Origin: JAWWOL01 sp963797535
GTDB taxonomy: Bacteria > Actinomycetota > Actinomycetes > JAWWOL01
Reading direction: 5' to 3'
DNA length: 64,000 nucleotides
Assembly (NCBI GenBank): GCA_963797535.1
Contig: CAWCPQ010000001.1
Span: 186,001 to 250,000 of the forward strand
The notes under the pieces were generated by a model. That model saw only the letters and a list, made by a program, of their open reading frames with translations, did not search any database and had not been told where the DNA came from. This document shows, in pieces, positions 38,231 through 48,656 of the stretch; positions within the stretch are counted from its first letter, which is position 1; every line of letters starts with the position of its first letter. The position numbers and the translations under genes are program-made.

Positions 38231-38427
38231 GTCAGCCATTTCTTCAGAATGTCTTCAGGAAAGGGATGGCTACGGTCCGCCCGGTCTTCCTGCTGGCGAC
38301 CCACCAGCGGCACCGCCTCCGGTGAGGGTCCTGCCGAGGGTGCCGGCCCCGGTTGGACGACGGCGCCGATCGTGGTGGCCAGGGCACGGTTGAGCGCCCA
38401 GCGTCGTGCGCCGGCCTTGAGCGAGTG
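38227..38427 (-). pseudogene. Short coding-like remnant, translationally coupled to the next gene
   Basis: Minus-strand frame reading HSLKAGARRWALNRALATT, then IGAVVQPGPAPSAGPSPEAV and EDRADRSHPFPEDILKKWLT to TGA 38227. Composition and codon use look like real protein, and the TGA overlaps the ATG of the downstream gene. No ATG, GTG or TTG start is found in the frame, so the 5' end is missing or displaced by an indel. No family recognised. Confidence 0.35.
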
Positions 38428-38514
38428 ATGACCTGACCAGCAGCGTGGGACTGACTGACGGGTACGTCGCTGTTCGCAACCTATCCGCGGCCTGCGACTG
38501 GACCAGCGGTCGGA

Positions 38515-38895
38515 CTAGTGCGTGTGCTTCTGCCTGGCCAGGAAGGCCTCACAGTCGCTGATGCCGCGGGCGGCCTCGCGGGCGATGGCCGTCTCGTCGA
38601 TCGGGTAGGGGGTGCCGGGGCGGTGCTTGCGCAGCCAGGCCTGCCGGGCTCGCTGGCGAAGCAGGTAGCGCAGGCCCAGCAGGGCTGCGGCCAGGAACAG
38701 CACGGCTGCAGTGATGGCCAGCGCCGCAGCGATCCAGTGCATGACCGAGGTGGGGCCGGGGATCAGGTCGGCGGCGAGGACGTCGGCGAGCAGCAGACAG
38801 ACGGACCCGGCCCATAGCAACGCCGTGGCGCCCGGACGGTGCCGACGCACCCAGTCGACCCTGGTGGACCCGCTGTTCTTACGCTCAGGATTCAT
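38515..38895 (-). CDS. Small two-helix membrane protein
   Basis: 126 residues from ATG 38895 (MNPERKNSGSTRVDWVRRHRPGA, in part), with AGGAGG six bases upstream. Two membrane helices (TALLWAGSVCLLLADVLAADL and WIAAALAITAAVLFLAAALLGL) are followed by a basic, then acidic, cytoplasmic tail (RQRARQAWLRKHRPGTPYPI). It sits 25 bases downstream of glgX and is probably the last gene of the glycan/glgX operon. Family and role unknown. Confidence 0.72.
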   Translation of the reverse strand: MNPERKNSGSTRVDWVRRHRPGATALLWAGSVCLLLADVLAADLIPGPTSVMHWIAAALAITAAVLFLAAALLGLRYLLRQRARQAWLRKHRPGTPYPIDETAIAREAARGISDCEAFLARQKHTH

Positions 38896-38920
38896 CCGAG
38901 CCTCCTCGCCCGATGACACC

Positions 38921-41137
<2,217 letters not shown>

Positions 41138-41141
41138 GCGA

Positions 41142-41807
41142 TCAGCCGACCGGTCCGGCGACGACGAACGACTGGGCACCGAGCACGCGCCAGACCGGGG
41201 GCACGGCAAGGTAACCCTTGACCAGCCAGGTCGACTTGGGCAGTCGCCCCTTGGTGGAGAACGGCAGGAACCGCTTGACCAGCTTTTCCACCCGGAACCC
41301 GGACATGGCCAGCGCCTCGGTCAGGCTGTGGTGGTCGAGCGGTGTCACGTGGTCGAAGAACATCCAGTAGTCCTTGGCGCAGTAGCGGATGTTCGGCTGC
41401 AGGATGAGGAACCGGCCGGTCGGCTTGAGCACGCGATGCGCCTCGGCCATGACGGCCAGGATGTCGTCCCGGCGCAGGTGCTCGAAGAAGTTGCTGGCGA
41501 AGACGATGTCGACGCTGTGGTCCTCGAGCTCACCGAGGTCGTCGGCAGGACCCACGATGGCGCGGACGCCGGGGCCTGCGGCTGCGGCAACGGCTGGGTT
41601 GACGTCGACCGCGATCCGCTCGCGGGCCTCGATCGCGTTGACGAACTCGCAGCCGCCGGCCGCGATGTCCACCAGCACCGCGTCGGCAGGCACGTACTCC
41701 TGGAAGAAGTTCTTCGCCAGGACCTCCCACATGGCTCTGCGGAACACCTCGTCGCCGCCGAAGCGCTCGGAGTAGAGCACCCGCATGGCCTCGCCGTCGG
41801 TCGTCAT
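41142..41807 (-). CDS. SAM-dependent class I methyltransferase
   Basis: 221 residues from ATG 41807 (MTTDGEAMRVLYSERFGGDE). Rossmann methyltransferase: motif I VLVDIAAGGCEFVNAI, acidic AVDVNP, SVDIVFASNFFEHLRRDD and VLKPTGRFLILQPNIRYCA. The pattern is that of methyltransferase-11-type enzymes in polysaccharide clusters. C-terminal KRFLPFSTKGRLPKSTWLVKGYL (in part) is characteristic of this subgroup. It is placed 2 bases after the epimerase and 4 before glgX, so a sugar or lipid-linked sugar substrate is likely. Confidence 0.85.
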   Translation of the reverse strand: MTTDGEAMRVLYSERFGGDEVFRRAMWEVLAKNFFQEYVPADAVLVDIAAGGCEFVNAIEARERIAVDVNPAVAAAAGPGVRAIVGPADDLGELEDHSVDIVFASNFFEHLRRDDILAVMAEAHRVLKPTGRFLILQPNIRYCAKDYWMFFDHVTPLDHHSLTEALAMSGFRVEKLVKRFLPFSTKGRLPKSTWLVKGYLAVPPVWRVLGAQSFVVAGPVG

Positions 41808-41809
41808 GG

Positions 41810-42871
41810 CTAGATCCGTCCCTCGGCGATCGCGGTGGCGATCCACGGGATGACCTCGTCGAGCATCGCGTCGAGCGTCGTCGTGGCCTCGTAGCCGAGC
41901 ACCCGGCGGGCCTTGTCGACGTCGGGGACCCGACGCTGCACGTCGTACTCGTACGCCTCGTCGCTGACGACGGACAGCGGAACGTCGGCGCCCTTGATCT
42001 TGTGCCAGATCACCTCGGCGAGCGCCCGCACGGAGGTGCCCTCGGCGGTCGAGATGTTGAAGTCCTCGTTCAGCGCCGCCGGGTGCTCCATACAGGTCAC
42101 GATGCCCTTGGCCAGGTCGCCGCCGTACGTGTAGTGCCGGATCTGCTCGCCTGAACCCAGGATGTGCAGCGGGTCCTGTCCCTTGAGGATCTTCTGAACC
42201 AGGTCGGGTACGACGTGGCTCATCGCCAGCTTGACGTTGCCGGACTCGACCTCGACGTCGGTCAGCGCGCGCTGCTCGCCGGTGCCGACGCAGTTGAACG
42301 GCCGGATCACGGTGTACGGCAGGCCGTACTGGTCCCACGCCGCCTTGGCGAAGTACTCGACGGCGAGCTTCTGGAACCCGTACGAGGACAGCGGCGGCGG
42401 GACCTGGCGCTCCTGGCCCTCGAACGACGGCCAGGTCGTGGCCGACTCGAAGACCATCGAGCTGGACAGGTAGGTGACCTTCTTCAGGTGGCCGTCGCGA
42501 TGGGCAGCGATAGCGGCGTCGCAGGAGGACGCCATGATCCGCTCGTTGGTGGCGAGCAGGTCGTACGCGAACGCGTGGAAGTAGGAGATGCCGCCGATCA
42601 TCGCGGCGCCGGCGATGAAGTGGTCGCAGTCCATCAGCAGCTTGGTCATGAGCTCGACGTCGCGGGCGTCGCCCTCGACCAGGGTGTAGCGCGGGTGGTC
42701 GTCGTAGGACTTGGTGATCTTGCCGTACTTGGAGAAGTTGTCGATACCGACCACGGTGTGGCCGCGGGAGAGCAGCTCCTCGACCACGTAGCCGCCGATG
42801 AAGCCGGCGGAGCCGCTGACCAGGACGCGAAGCCCCTCGGTGGGGGTGGCGTCGGGGGACTGCTCGCTCAT
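41810..42871 (-). CDS. NAD-dependent epimerase/dehydratase (extended SDR)
   Basis: 353 residues from ATG 42871 (MSEQSPDATPTEGLRVLVSG). NAD site SGSAGFIGGYVVEELLSRG, catalytic YGFQKLAVEYFAKAAWDQYG (YxxxK), substrate loop RPFNCVGTGEQRAL and the late HYTYGGDLAKGIVTC. Extended SDRs of this class epimerise, dehydrate or decarboxylate nucleotide sugars. The insert HAFAYDLLATNERIMASS differs from GalE, so the exact product is unclear. The start overlaps the GT2 stop by 4 bases; the gene is part of the five-gene sugar cassette. Confidence 0.9.
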   Translation of the reverse strand: MSEQSPDATPTEGLRVLVSGSAGFIGGYVVEELLSRGHTVVGIDNFSKYGKITKSYDDHPRYTLVEGDARDVELMTKLLMDCDHFIAGAAMIGGISYFHAFAYDLLATNERIMASSCDAAIAAHRDGHLKKVTYLSSSMVFESATTWPSFEGQERQVPPPLSSYGFQKLAVEYFAKAAWDQYGLPYTVIRPFNCVGTGEQRALTDVEVESGNVKLAMSHVVPDLVQKILKGQDPLHILGSGEQIRHYTYGGDLAKGIVTCMEHPAALNEDFNISTAEGTSVRALAEVIWHKIKGADVPLSVVSDEAYEYDVQRRVPDVDKARRVLGYEATTTLDAMLDEVIPWIATAIAEGRI

Positions 42872-43629
42872 GGTTGCTCTGCTCGTTCCGGTCGGCGGGA
42901 AAGACGGGTGCGCAAGGTCTCGGGGGTGAGGCGTCGGCCGTAGGCGAAGCGGTACCAGCGGAAGTACTCCGGGATCCAGGCGGCCAGCTTGAAGTTGGAC
43001 ACACCGGCCTGACGGTCCAGCCAGATGGTCGGGATCTCGGCAACCGGCAGGCCGAGGCGCTTGGCCTTGACGGTGAGCTCGATGCCGATCTCGAAACCGG
43101 CCCGGCTGTCGATGCCGACGGCGCGGACGAAGTCGGTCGAGTAGGCCTTGAAGGAGTTGGTCGCGTCGCGCGTGCCCACGTGAGCCAGGAAGTGCAGGGA
43201 GCGACCGGCCAGCCGGGACAGCGCCGCCTTGAGCGCGGGGCCGCCGACCTGCTGGCCGCCCGGCATGTAGCGCGACGCTGCCGCGACCACCACGCCACGC
43301 TCGATCAGCCGGGTGAGGTCGTCGATCTGGCGGGGGTCGTCGCAGCCGTCGGCCATGGTCACGACGGCGCAGGCGGCCTTGGCGGAGTCGATGCCGCACC
43401 GGATCGCCTGCGCCGGGCCGCGGCCGTAGGTGCTCACGACCAGACGCAGCCGGGGTTCGTCCACGGGATAGCTCAGCACAGCGTCGACCGTCGTGTCCTC
43501 GGGGAAGTCGACGACGATGAGCACCTCGCAGTCGAGGGTCACGCTCTCGAACAGCCGGTCGAGCACGGGGACGATGTCCGTGCCCTCGTTGTAGGCGGGG
43601 ATGATCACCGACACCCGTGGCGTCGTCAA
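42868..43629 (-). CDS. Glycosyltransferase family 2, polyprenol-phosphate-sugar-synthase-like
   Basis: About 253 residues from TTG 43629 (LTTPRVSVIIPAYNEGTD), the TTG lying in the stop of the dehydrogenase gene (TTGA). GT-A fold: VSVIIPAYNEG, VVSTYGRGPAQAIRCGID, metal-binding region VVTMADGCDDPRQIDDL, then SFKAYSTDFVRAVGIDSRAGFEIGIELTVKAKRLG (in parts) and EIPTIWLDRQAGVSNFKL. No C-terminal membrane helices. Most like DPM1/Ppm1-type enzymes, which load a sugar onto polyprenyl phosphate; this would feed the membrane GT-C-like protein upstream. That link is inferred. Confidence 0.87.
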   Translation of the reverse strand: MTTPRVSVIIPAYNEGTDIVPVLDRLFESVTLDCEVLIVVDFPEDTTVDAVLSYPVDEPRLRLVVSTYGRGPAQAIRCGIDSAKAACAVVTMADGCDDPRQIDDLTRLIERGVVVAAASRYMPGGQQVGGPALKAALSRLAGRSLHFLAHVGTRDATNSFKAYSTDFVRAVGIDSRAGFEIGIELTVKAKRLGLPVAEIPTIWLDRQAGVSNFKLAAWIPEYFRWYRFAYGRRLTPETLRTRLSRRPERAEQP

Positions 43630-44828
43630 ATCCGTACGCCTTCGTCGAGGATGTTCCAGACGTCGGCCACCGGGATGGTGGTGCTCAGCCCGGCGTAGTC
43701 CGGGTGCGGCGTCCCGACGATGAGCAGGTCGCACTCGGTGAGGACCCGCTCGAGCGAGACCAGGCCGGCGTCGTCGGTGACGTACGGGTCGGTGCACAGC
43801 ACAGCGCCCGCCTTGAACTCGAGGATCCGCTTGAGCTTGTAGCTCAGGCTGGCCCTGGTGTCATCGGATCCGCCCTTGAACGCCATGCCCAGGATGCCGA
43901 CCGTCATCGACGGCAGGTCGAACTGCTGCTCGAGCCGGTTGACGACGTAGAGCGGCAGGCCCTCGTTGACCAGCATCGCGGCGTGGCCGAGGGTGAAGTT
44001 GTTGTTGTTGAACGCTGCCAGCTGCATCGTGTCCTTGAACAGGCACGGCCCTGCGGTGAACCCGGCACCCGGCAGGTCGGCGGCACGAGGGTAGTCGAGA
44101 ATCAGACCCTGGCGGATCCGTTCGAAGTCCAGGCCCCGGTCGTTGGCCATCATGTAGAGCTGGTTGGCCGTCGCGAACTTGATGTAGCGCCAGGTGTTGG
44201 TGAACAGCTTGGCCAGCTCGGCCTCCTCGGGGGAGAGGTCGACGATCTGGTCGGTCAGGCGGCGGAACAGGGTGCTCGCCCGCTCGCGGCCTGCGTCGGT
44301 GCGGCTCGAGACGATCTGCGGCAGCGTGTAGAGCTCGGTCATCGCCTTGCCCTCGGCGATGCGCTCGGGACAGAAGGCGACCGGCATGTCGATGCCGAGC
44401 CTGGCAATCATCGACTCGACCAGGGCGGTGACCCCGGGGTAGACCGTGCTGCGCAGGACCAGCAGCTGGCCGTCGCGGAAGTGCTTGCTGCACAGGTCCA
44501 GTGCGCGCGGGATGGCCTGCGGGTCTGGGTTGAGGTGCTCGTCGACCGGCGTGCCGATGACCACGATCACGGTCTCGGCCTCGCCCACGACGGCCGGGTC
44601 GGTGCTGGCGACGAGCGTCCCGTCGGCGATGACCCGAGTCAGCAGGGGCGCGGCGTCGGGTTCGGCGAACGGGAGCCTCGCGTCGTTGATCGCTGCGACA
44701 GCCGTCTCGCTGAGGTCGTAGATGGACACGCTGGCACCGGAGGCCGCAAGCGCGATCGCCAGCGGCAGGCCTACGTGTCCGCCGCCGCCGATGATGGCGA
44801 CCGTGCGCCCAAAATCAGAGTCCGGCAC
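43626..44828 (-). CDS. UDP-sugar (UDP-glucose/UDP-ManNAc-type) dehydrogenase
   Basis: About 400 residues from GTG 44828 (VPDSDFGRTVAIIGGGGHVG), with GGGGGA upstream. NAD site GGGGHVGLPLAIALA, VIVVIGTPVDEHLNPD, VLRSTVYPGVT, catalytic Cys in GAGFTAGPCLFKDTMQL and the C-terminal domain GILGMAFKGGSDDTRASLSYKL. Oxidises a UDP-hexose C6 to the uronic acid. GTPVDEHL resembles the WecC/capsule branch more than Ugd. It supplies an activated acidic sugar for the cassette it sits in. Confidence 0.9.
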   Translation of the reverse strand: MPDSDFGRTVAIIGGGGHVGLPLAIALAASGASVSIYDLSETAVAAINDARLPFAEPDAAPLLTRVIADGTLVASTDPAVVGEAETVIVVIGTPVDEHLNPDPQAIPRALDLCSKHFRDGQLLVLRSTVYPGVTALVESMIARLGIDMPVAFCPERIAEGKAMTELYTLPQIVSSRTDAGRERASTLFRRLTDQIVDLSPEEAELAKLFTNTWRYIKFATANQLYMMANDRGLDFERIRQGLILDYPRAADLPGAGFTAGPCLFKDTMQLAAFNNNNFTLGHAAMLVNEGLPLYVVNRLEQQFDLPSMTVGILGMAFKGGSDDTRASLSYKLKRILEFKAGAVLCTDPYVTDDAGLVSLERVLTECDLLIVGTPHPDYAGLSTTIPVADVWNILDEGVRI

Positions 44829-44838
44829 GATTCCCCCA

Positions 44839-46860
44839 TCAGGTTGACGCGCCGGGGTCCGGCGCCCCACATGTTACAAGAGTCGAATTTGACGGGATGG
44901 CGGGATGGCGCGACACCAGCTTGGCGTCGTAGTGGTCGTTGTTCAGCACCCAGACGTAGAAGGTATAACGGCCCGCGCTCAGCGTGTGCTTGCTCTCCAC
45001 GGTCATCGGCGCCCCGGACTGCGCGAAGCCGCTCACGGCCAGGGCGAAGTGGCTGTCGCTGCTGCCCATGAGCAGGACCGTCTGCGGGTGTCGTCGCTGG
45101 AGCAGGTGGACGTCGGGTGAGGTGAGCGTCGGTAGGTCGGCTCGCAGCGCGTTGGGCCGCCACAGGAACTGGGCCGCGAGCCCGCTCGCTAGCAGGTCGC
45201 CGGTGGGGTACCACATCATCAGGTCCTCGCCCTTGAACCGGGCGGCGGGAACAGCGGCGTTGAGCTGGGACGCCAGCTTGTACTGCGCCTCGGTGTCGCG
45301 CCAGCGTGCCTCGGTGCGCAGCACGTCGGCGTACAGCGGCTGCGGGAAGGGGCGCTGACAGGCGCGCAGCGGCTGGGCGAGATCCTCACCAGTCGTCAGC
45401 GCATAGGCGGTGCCGGTGATCGTGGCGCCGACAAGTCCGGCGAGGACGGCGGCGATCAAGGCGAATCGGCCGGGGTTCGGCTGCCAACGGACGTAGACGG
45501 CCACCAGCGCCGTCAGCACGGCGATGGCGACCAGCCCCGCGACGAGCCCGAAGACCAGCCTGCCCCTCGTCCAGGTCAAAACGTAGGGAACAGCAAGGAC
45601 GAGCAGAGCGGGTACGGCGGCCGTCCGCGGTCGGCTCAGCAGGGGACCGCTCACCCGGACCACTGCCGCCGCCAGGACCAGCACGGTCGCGGGCCACAGC
45701 ATCGACGAGGCGAAGTGGTACTCCAGCCCGTACCCGCGGTCGAAGAACTGCCACCAGGCGAAGAAGCCGAGCTGCAGCGCCAGGATGATGACGAAGGCCG
45801 GCTCCGGAGCCAGGACGGGTGCCGGCCGTGGAGCCGGCGCAGGCGTCTCTGCTTCCGGCGCCTCTGCTTCCGGCATCTCTGCTTCGAGGGTCTCCGGGTC
45901 AGCCGGCGGCGGGACGGTGACCTTGCGCCGTACCGCAAACCGGGCGGCGAGCCACCCGGCCAGAGCAAGGAGGGGAACCGCGAGGTAGGGGTCGTGGAGC
46001 ACCCAGCGCCAGTCGGTGGTGTGCCACTTGCGCAGCTCAGCAGGCGTACGGAGATGGCGCGACGCGTCCAGCGTGGGAGTGATGATGTTCCAGTGCCCGA
46101 ACATCGCATGGGCGGACCACATGAGCAGCAGCGTGACCGCGCCGCCGGTCGCGATCAGGAGGGCAGCGTCGACCAGGGTCCGCCACCACCGCCGCCGGAT
46201 CGAGCCGAGCAGGTAGACGCCGGCCGCGATCGCGACCAGCGGTGCGCTGACCGCCTGCGAGTGCACCGTCAGGGTCAGCAAGATGCCGCCGCCGACCACC
46301 CAGCCGAGCCGTGCCAGCTGCGACGGCGACGGCATGAACAGCAGGCACATCCCGCCGAGGAGGTAGGCGACGGCCGAGGAGTCCGGGTAGTCGGTGCCCA
46401 CCGCGTAGATCAGGACCGGGCAGGACAGCACACCGGCGGCCACGACGGCTCCGGCCCCGCGCCCGCCAAGCCTTCGGAAGAGGAGGTAGGCCGGCAGGAT
46501 GGCGATCAGCGCCAGCAGGTAGCGGAAGGCAAAGAAGCCGCCGGTCGCGCCGAGCAGCGAGTACAACGCCCGGGACGGCGCGATGAACGCGATCCGCACC
46601 CAGTAGTAGCCGCCGGCGCCGTAGCGCTGGACCAGGTCGGGTCCGTGCTCGGTGTAGGCCTGGTAGAAGTAGCGGTCGATCATCGGAACCGCTGCCATGC
46701 GCAGCTCGCCGAGTGTCAGGAGCACGAGTGGGGGAGCCAGCAGCAGCGCGATCAGCTCGGCGGCAGCAGCGCCCCGCGTGCGTGCCCGGCCGTGCCGCTC
46801 AGGCGCCCGGACCGGCGCGCTGGGCGGCGCCTCGTCGACAGCGCTGGCCTCGGCTTCCAT
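44839..46860 (-). CDS. Large polytopic membrane protein, GT-C glycosyltransferase-like
   Basis: 673 residues from ATG 46860. About 11-13 membrane helices, beginning LIALLLAPPLVLLTLGEL. The first extracellular loop carries MIDRYFYQAYTEHGPDLVQRYG (in part), similar in position to the acidic loop of GT-C enzymes (PMT/ArnT/AglB-like). An acidic repeat PEAEAPEAETPAPAPRPAP lies in the large central loop. A soluble C-terminal domain ends VESKHTLSAGRYTFYVWVLN. It probably uses a polyprenol-linked sugar at the outer face of the membrane. It is the first gene of the sugar cassette, 10 bases before the dehydrogenase. Confidence 0.72.
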   Translation of the reverse strand: MEAEASAVDEAPPSAPVRAPERHGRARTRGAAAAELIALLLAPPLVLLTLGELRMAAVPMIDRYFYQAYTEHGPDLVQRYGAGGYYWVRIAFIAPSRALYSLLGATGGFFAFRYLLALIAILPAYLLFRRLGGRGAGAVVAAGVLSCPVLIYAVGTDYPDSSAVAYLLGGMCLLFMPSPSQLARLGWVVGGGILLTLTVHSQAVSAPLVAIAAGVYLLGSIRRRWWRTLVDAALLIATGGAVTLLLMWSAHAMFGHWNIITPTLDASRHLRTPAELRKWHTTDWRWVLHDPYLAVPLLALAGWLAARFAVRRKVTVPPPADPETLEAEMPEAEAPEAETPAPAPRPAPVLAPEPAFVIILALQLGFFAWWQFFDRGYGLEYHFASSMLWPATVLVLAAAVVRVSGPLLSRPRTAAVPALLVLAVPYVLTWTRGRLVFGLVAGLVAIAVLTALVAVYVRWQPNPGRFALIAAVLAGLVGATITGTAYALTTGEDLAQPLRACQRPFPQPLYADVLRTEARWRDTEAQYKLASQLNAAVPAARFKGEDLMMWYPTGDLLASGLAAQFLWRPNALRADLPTLTSPDVHLLQRRHPQTVLLMGSSDSHFALAVSGFAQSGAPMTVESKHTLSAGRYTFYVWVLNNDHYDAKLVSRHPAIPSNSTLVTCGAPDPGAST

Positions 46861-46993
46861 CCGTCCGAGGCTACCGGCGGCAGGGCGCCGGTGGGGTCGG
46901 CATCGCAAGGCCGACGACGCGAGGGGCTCGCCCGTACCCGTCCGGTCGTGGTTCCGACTGAATGCGAGCGCGCGCACTGCCGACAAACCGGGC

Positions 46994-47749
46994 ATGCGAC
47001 GGACGTGGATGATGCTGCCGGCCGCGCTCGTGCTCCTGCTCGCGTGGCCACTGATGGTCAATGCGACGAAGTCCGGGTCGCCGGCGAGGGCCACCGCTGC
47101 AGCCGACGGTGGGTCCGGCGGATCGTTGCTGCCGTCGCCGGCCCCGGCCACTTCCGCAGCGCCGCAGCCGACCGGCACCGCGCCGCCCGTCCACCACCCG
47201 AGCCATCACCCGGTCCCGACGAGCGCGAAGCCGGTGCCGTCGCCCAAGGTCAGCCCGACCGCAGCGATGGTGATGACGACCACGGCAGCGCCGACGACCG
47301 TGCCCGGCACGACGACCGGTACGACGTCGCCCGCCAGCCCGACCACAACGACTACGCCGGCCACGCGCCCGCCGGCCGTGCACCCCCCGACCACGCACCC
47401 GCCCACCACGCACGCACCCGCGACGAAGGCCCCGACCACCCGGCCGCCGACGCCGTCAGCGCACCCGACCCCGACGAAGCCAGCCGTCACGACCACCCCG
47501 GTCACCGGTGGCACGGTCACGATGGCCAACTTCGAGTACGCAGTGCCGGTGCACGTCGCGCCGGGGGCCAAGGTCGTCATCCTGAACGAGGACTCGGTGG
47601 CGCACACCGTCACGATCGCGAGTGCGGGCATCGACGTCAGCGTGGAGGGCAACGCCTACGGCTTCTTCACCGCCCCGACGACGCCGGGGCACTATCTCAT
47701 CACCTGCGACTACCACGCGGACATGACGGCGACCCTGATCGTCAAGTGA
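46994..47749 (+). CDS. Secreted cupredoxin with Pro/Thr/His-rich linker
   Basis: 251 residues from ATG 46994 (MRRTWMMLPAALVLLLAWPL), a signal peptide or anchor. About 130 residues of low-complexity Pro/Thr/Ala/His follow (VHHPSHHP, HPPTTHPPTTHAPATK), probably cell-wall spanning. The C-terminal 90-residue cupredoxin fold (TMANFEYAVPVHVAPGAKVV) has the type-1 copper ligands: His in EDSVAHTVTI, Cys in LITCDYHADM, then His and Met. It would carry electrons or hold copper outside the cell. It is monocistronic, divergent from the membrane GT-C-like gene. Confidence 0.82.
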   Translation: MRRTWMMLPAALVLLLAWPLMVNATKSGSPARATAAADGGSGGSLLPSPAPATSAAPQPTGTAPPVHHPSHHPVPTSAKPVPSPKVSPTAAMVMTTTAAPTTVPGTTTGTTSPASPTTTTTPATRPPAVHPPTTHPPTTHAPATKAPTTRPPTPSAHPTPTKPAVTTTPVTGGTVTMANFEYAVPVHVAPGAKVVILNEDSVAHTVTIASAGIDVSVEGNAYGFFTAPTTPGHYLITCDYHADMTATLIVK

Positions 47750-47831
47750 GGCGCCCGGCCCTGGCATGACCGAGGATGCTACCGGCGGGTAACATCGAGG
47801 CGACAGCGACCGCCGAATGCCGGAGGACGTC

Positions 47832-48656
47832 ATGACCCTGCCCAGCCCGCTGGCCCCACTGTCGATCGTGGTCTGCATCAAGCAGGTGCCTGACAGCTGG
47901 GCGCAGAAGTCCCTCCGCGTCGGCGACCGGCGCCTCGACCGCGACGCAGCCGACCCCGTCCTCAACGAGCCGGACGAGTACGCCGTCGAGGAGGCGCTGC
48001 GGATCAAGGAGGCGCGCCAGGGCGAGACGACCGTCACGGTGCTGTCGATGGGCCCGGCACGAACGGCCGAGACGCTGCGCAAAGCGGTGTCGATGGGCGC
48101 GGACGCCGCTGTCCACCTGCTCGACGACGGGCTCGAGGGCACCGACGCTGTCGCAACGTCCTACGCGTTGGCGCAGGCGCTCGGCACGGTTCCGTACGAC
48201 CTGGTCCTGCTCGGCTCGGAGTCCACCGACGCCCGGATGTCGGTCCTGCCGGCGATGCTCGCCGAACAGCTGGGCGTGGCACAGCTGACCCTGGCCCGCA
48301 AGGTCACCCTCGATGAAGCCGGGCTGACCATCGAGCGGGTGACCGACGACGGCCACGCGACCGTACGGGCGGACCTGCCGGCAGTGGTGAGCGTGGTGGA
48401 GAAGATCAACGAGCCGCGCTACCCGTCGTTCAAGGGCATCATGGCGGCGAAGAAGAAGCCGTTCACGACGATCAGCCTGGCCGACATCGGCGCCGATCCG
48501 GCCAGGGTCGGGCTCGCGGGTGCCGCTACTGCTGTACTCGACGCCGCCCTGCGGCCCGCGAAGACCGCGGGGGAGATCACGGCCGACGACGGCACCGGTG
48601 GCAAGCGGCTCGCCGCCTTCCTGGTCGAACGCGGGTTTGCCGGAGCCGGGCGATGA
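47832..48656 (+). CDS. etfB: Electron transfer flavoprotein, beta subunit
   Basis: 274 residues from ATG 47832, preceded by GGAGG at ideal spacing, so an upstream in-frame ATG at 47817 is less likely. IVVCIKQVPDSWAQKSLRVG, LNEPDEYAVEEALRIKEARQG and VTVLSMGPARTAETLRKAVSMGADAAVHL (in parts) are typical; KKKPFTTISLADIG is near the end. EtfB binds AMP and forms a heterodimer with EtfA to accept electrons from acyl-CoA and other dehydrogenases. It overlaps etfA by 4 bases. Confidence 0.95.
   Translation: MTLPSPLAPLSIVVCIKQVPDSWAQKSLRVGDRRLDRDAADPVLNEPDEYAVEEALRIKEARQGETTVTVLSMGPARTAETLRKAVSMGADAAVHLLDDGLEGTDAVATSYALAQALGTVPYDLVLLGSESTDARMSVLPAMLAEQLGVAQLTLARKVTLDEAGLTIERVTDDGHATVRADLPAVVSVVEKINEPRYPSFKGIMAAKKKPFTTISLADIGADPARVGLAGAATAVLDAALRPAKTAGEITADDGTGGKRLAAFLVERGFAGAGR

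Noticed and set aside
38241..38258. Direct repeat TCTTCAG-N4-TCTTCAG at 11-base spacing, like a response-regulator box
   Set aside because: It falls inside the coding-like frame ending ILKKWLT (it encodes PEDILKK), so the repeat is better explained by codons.
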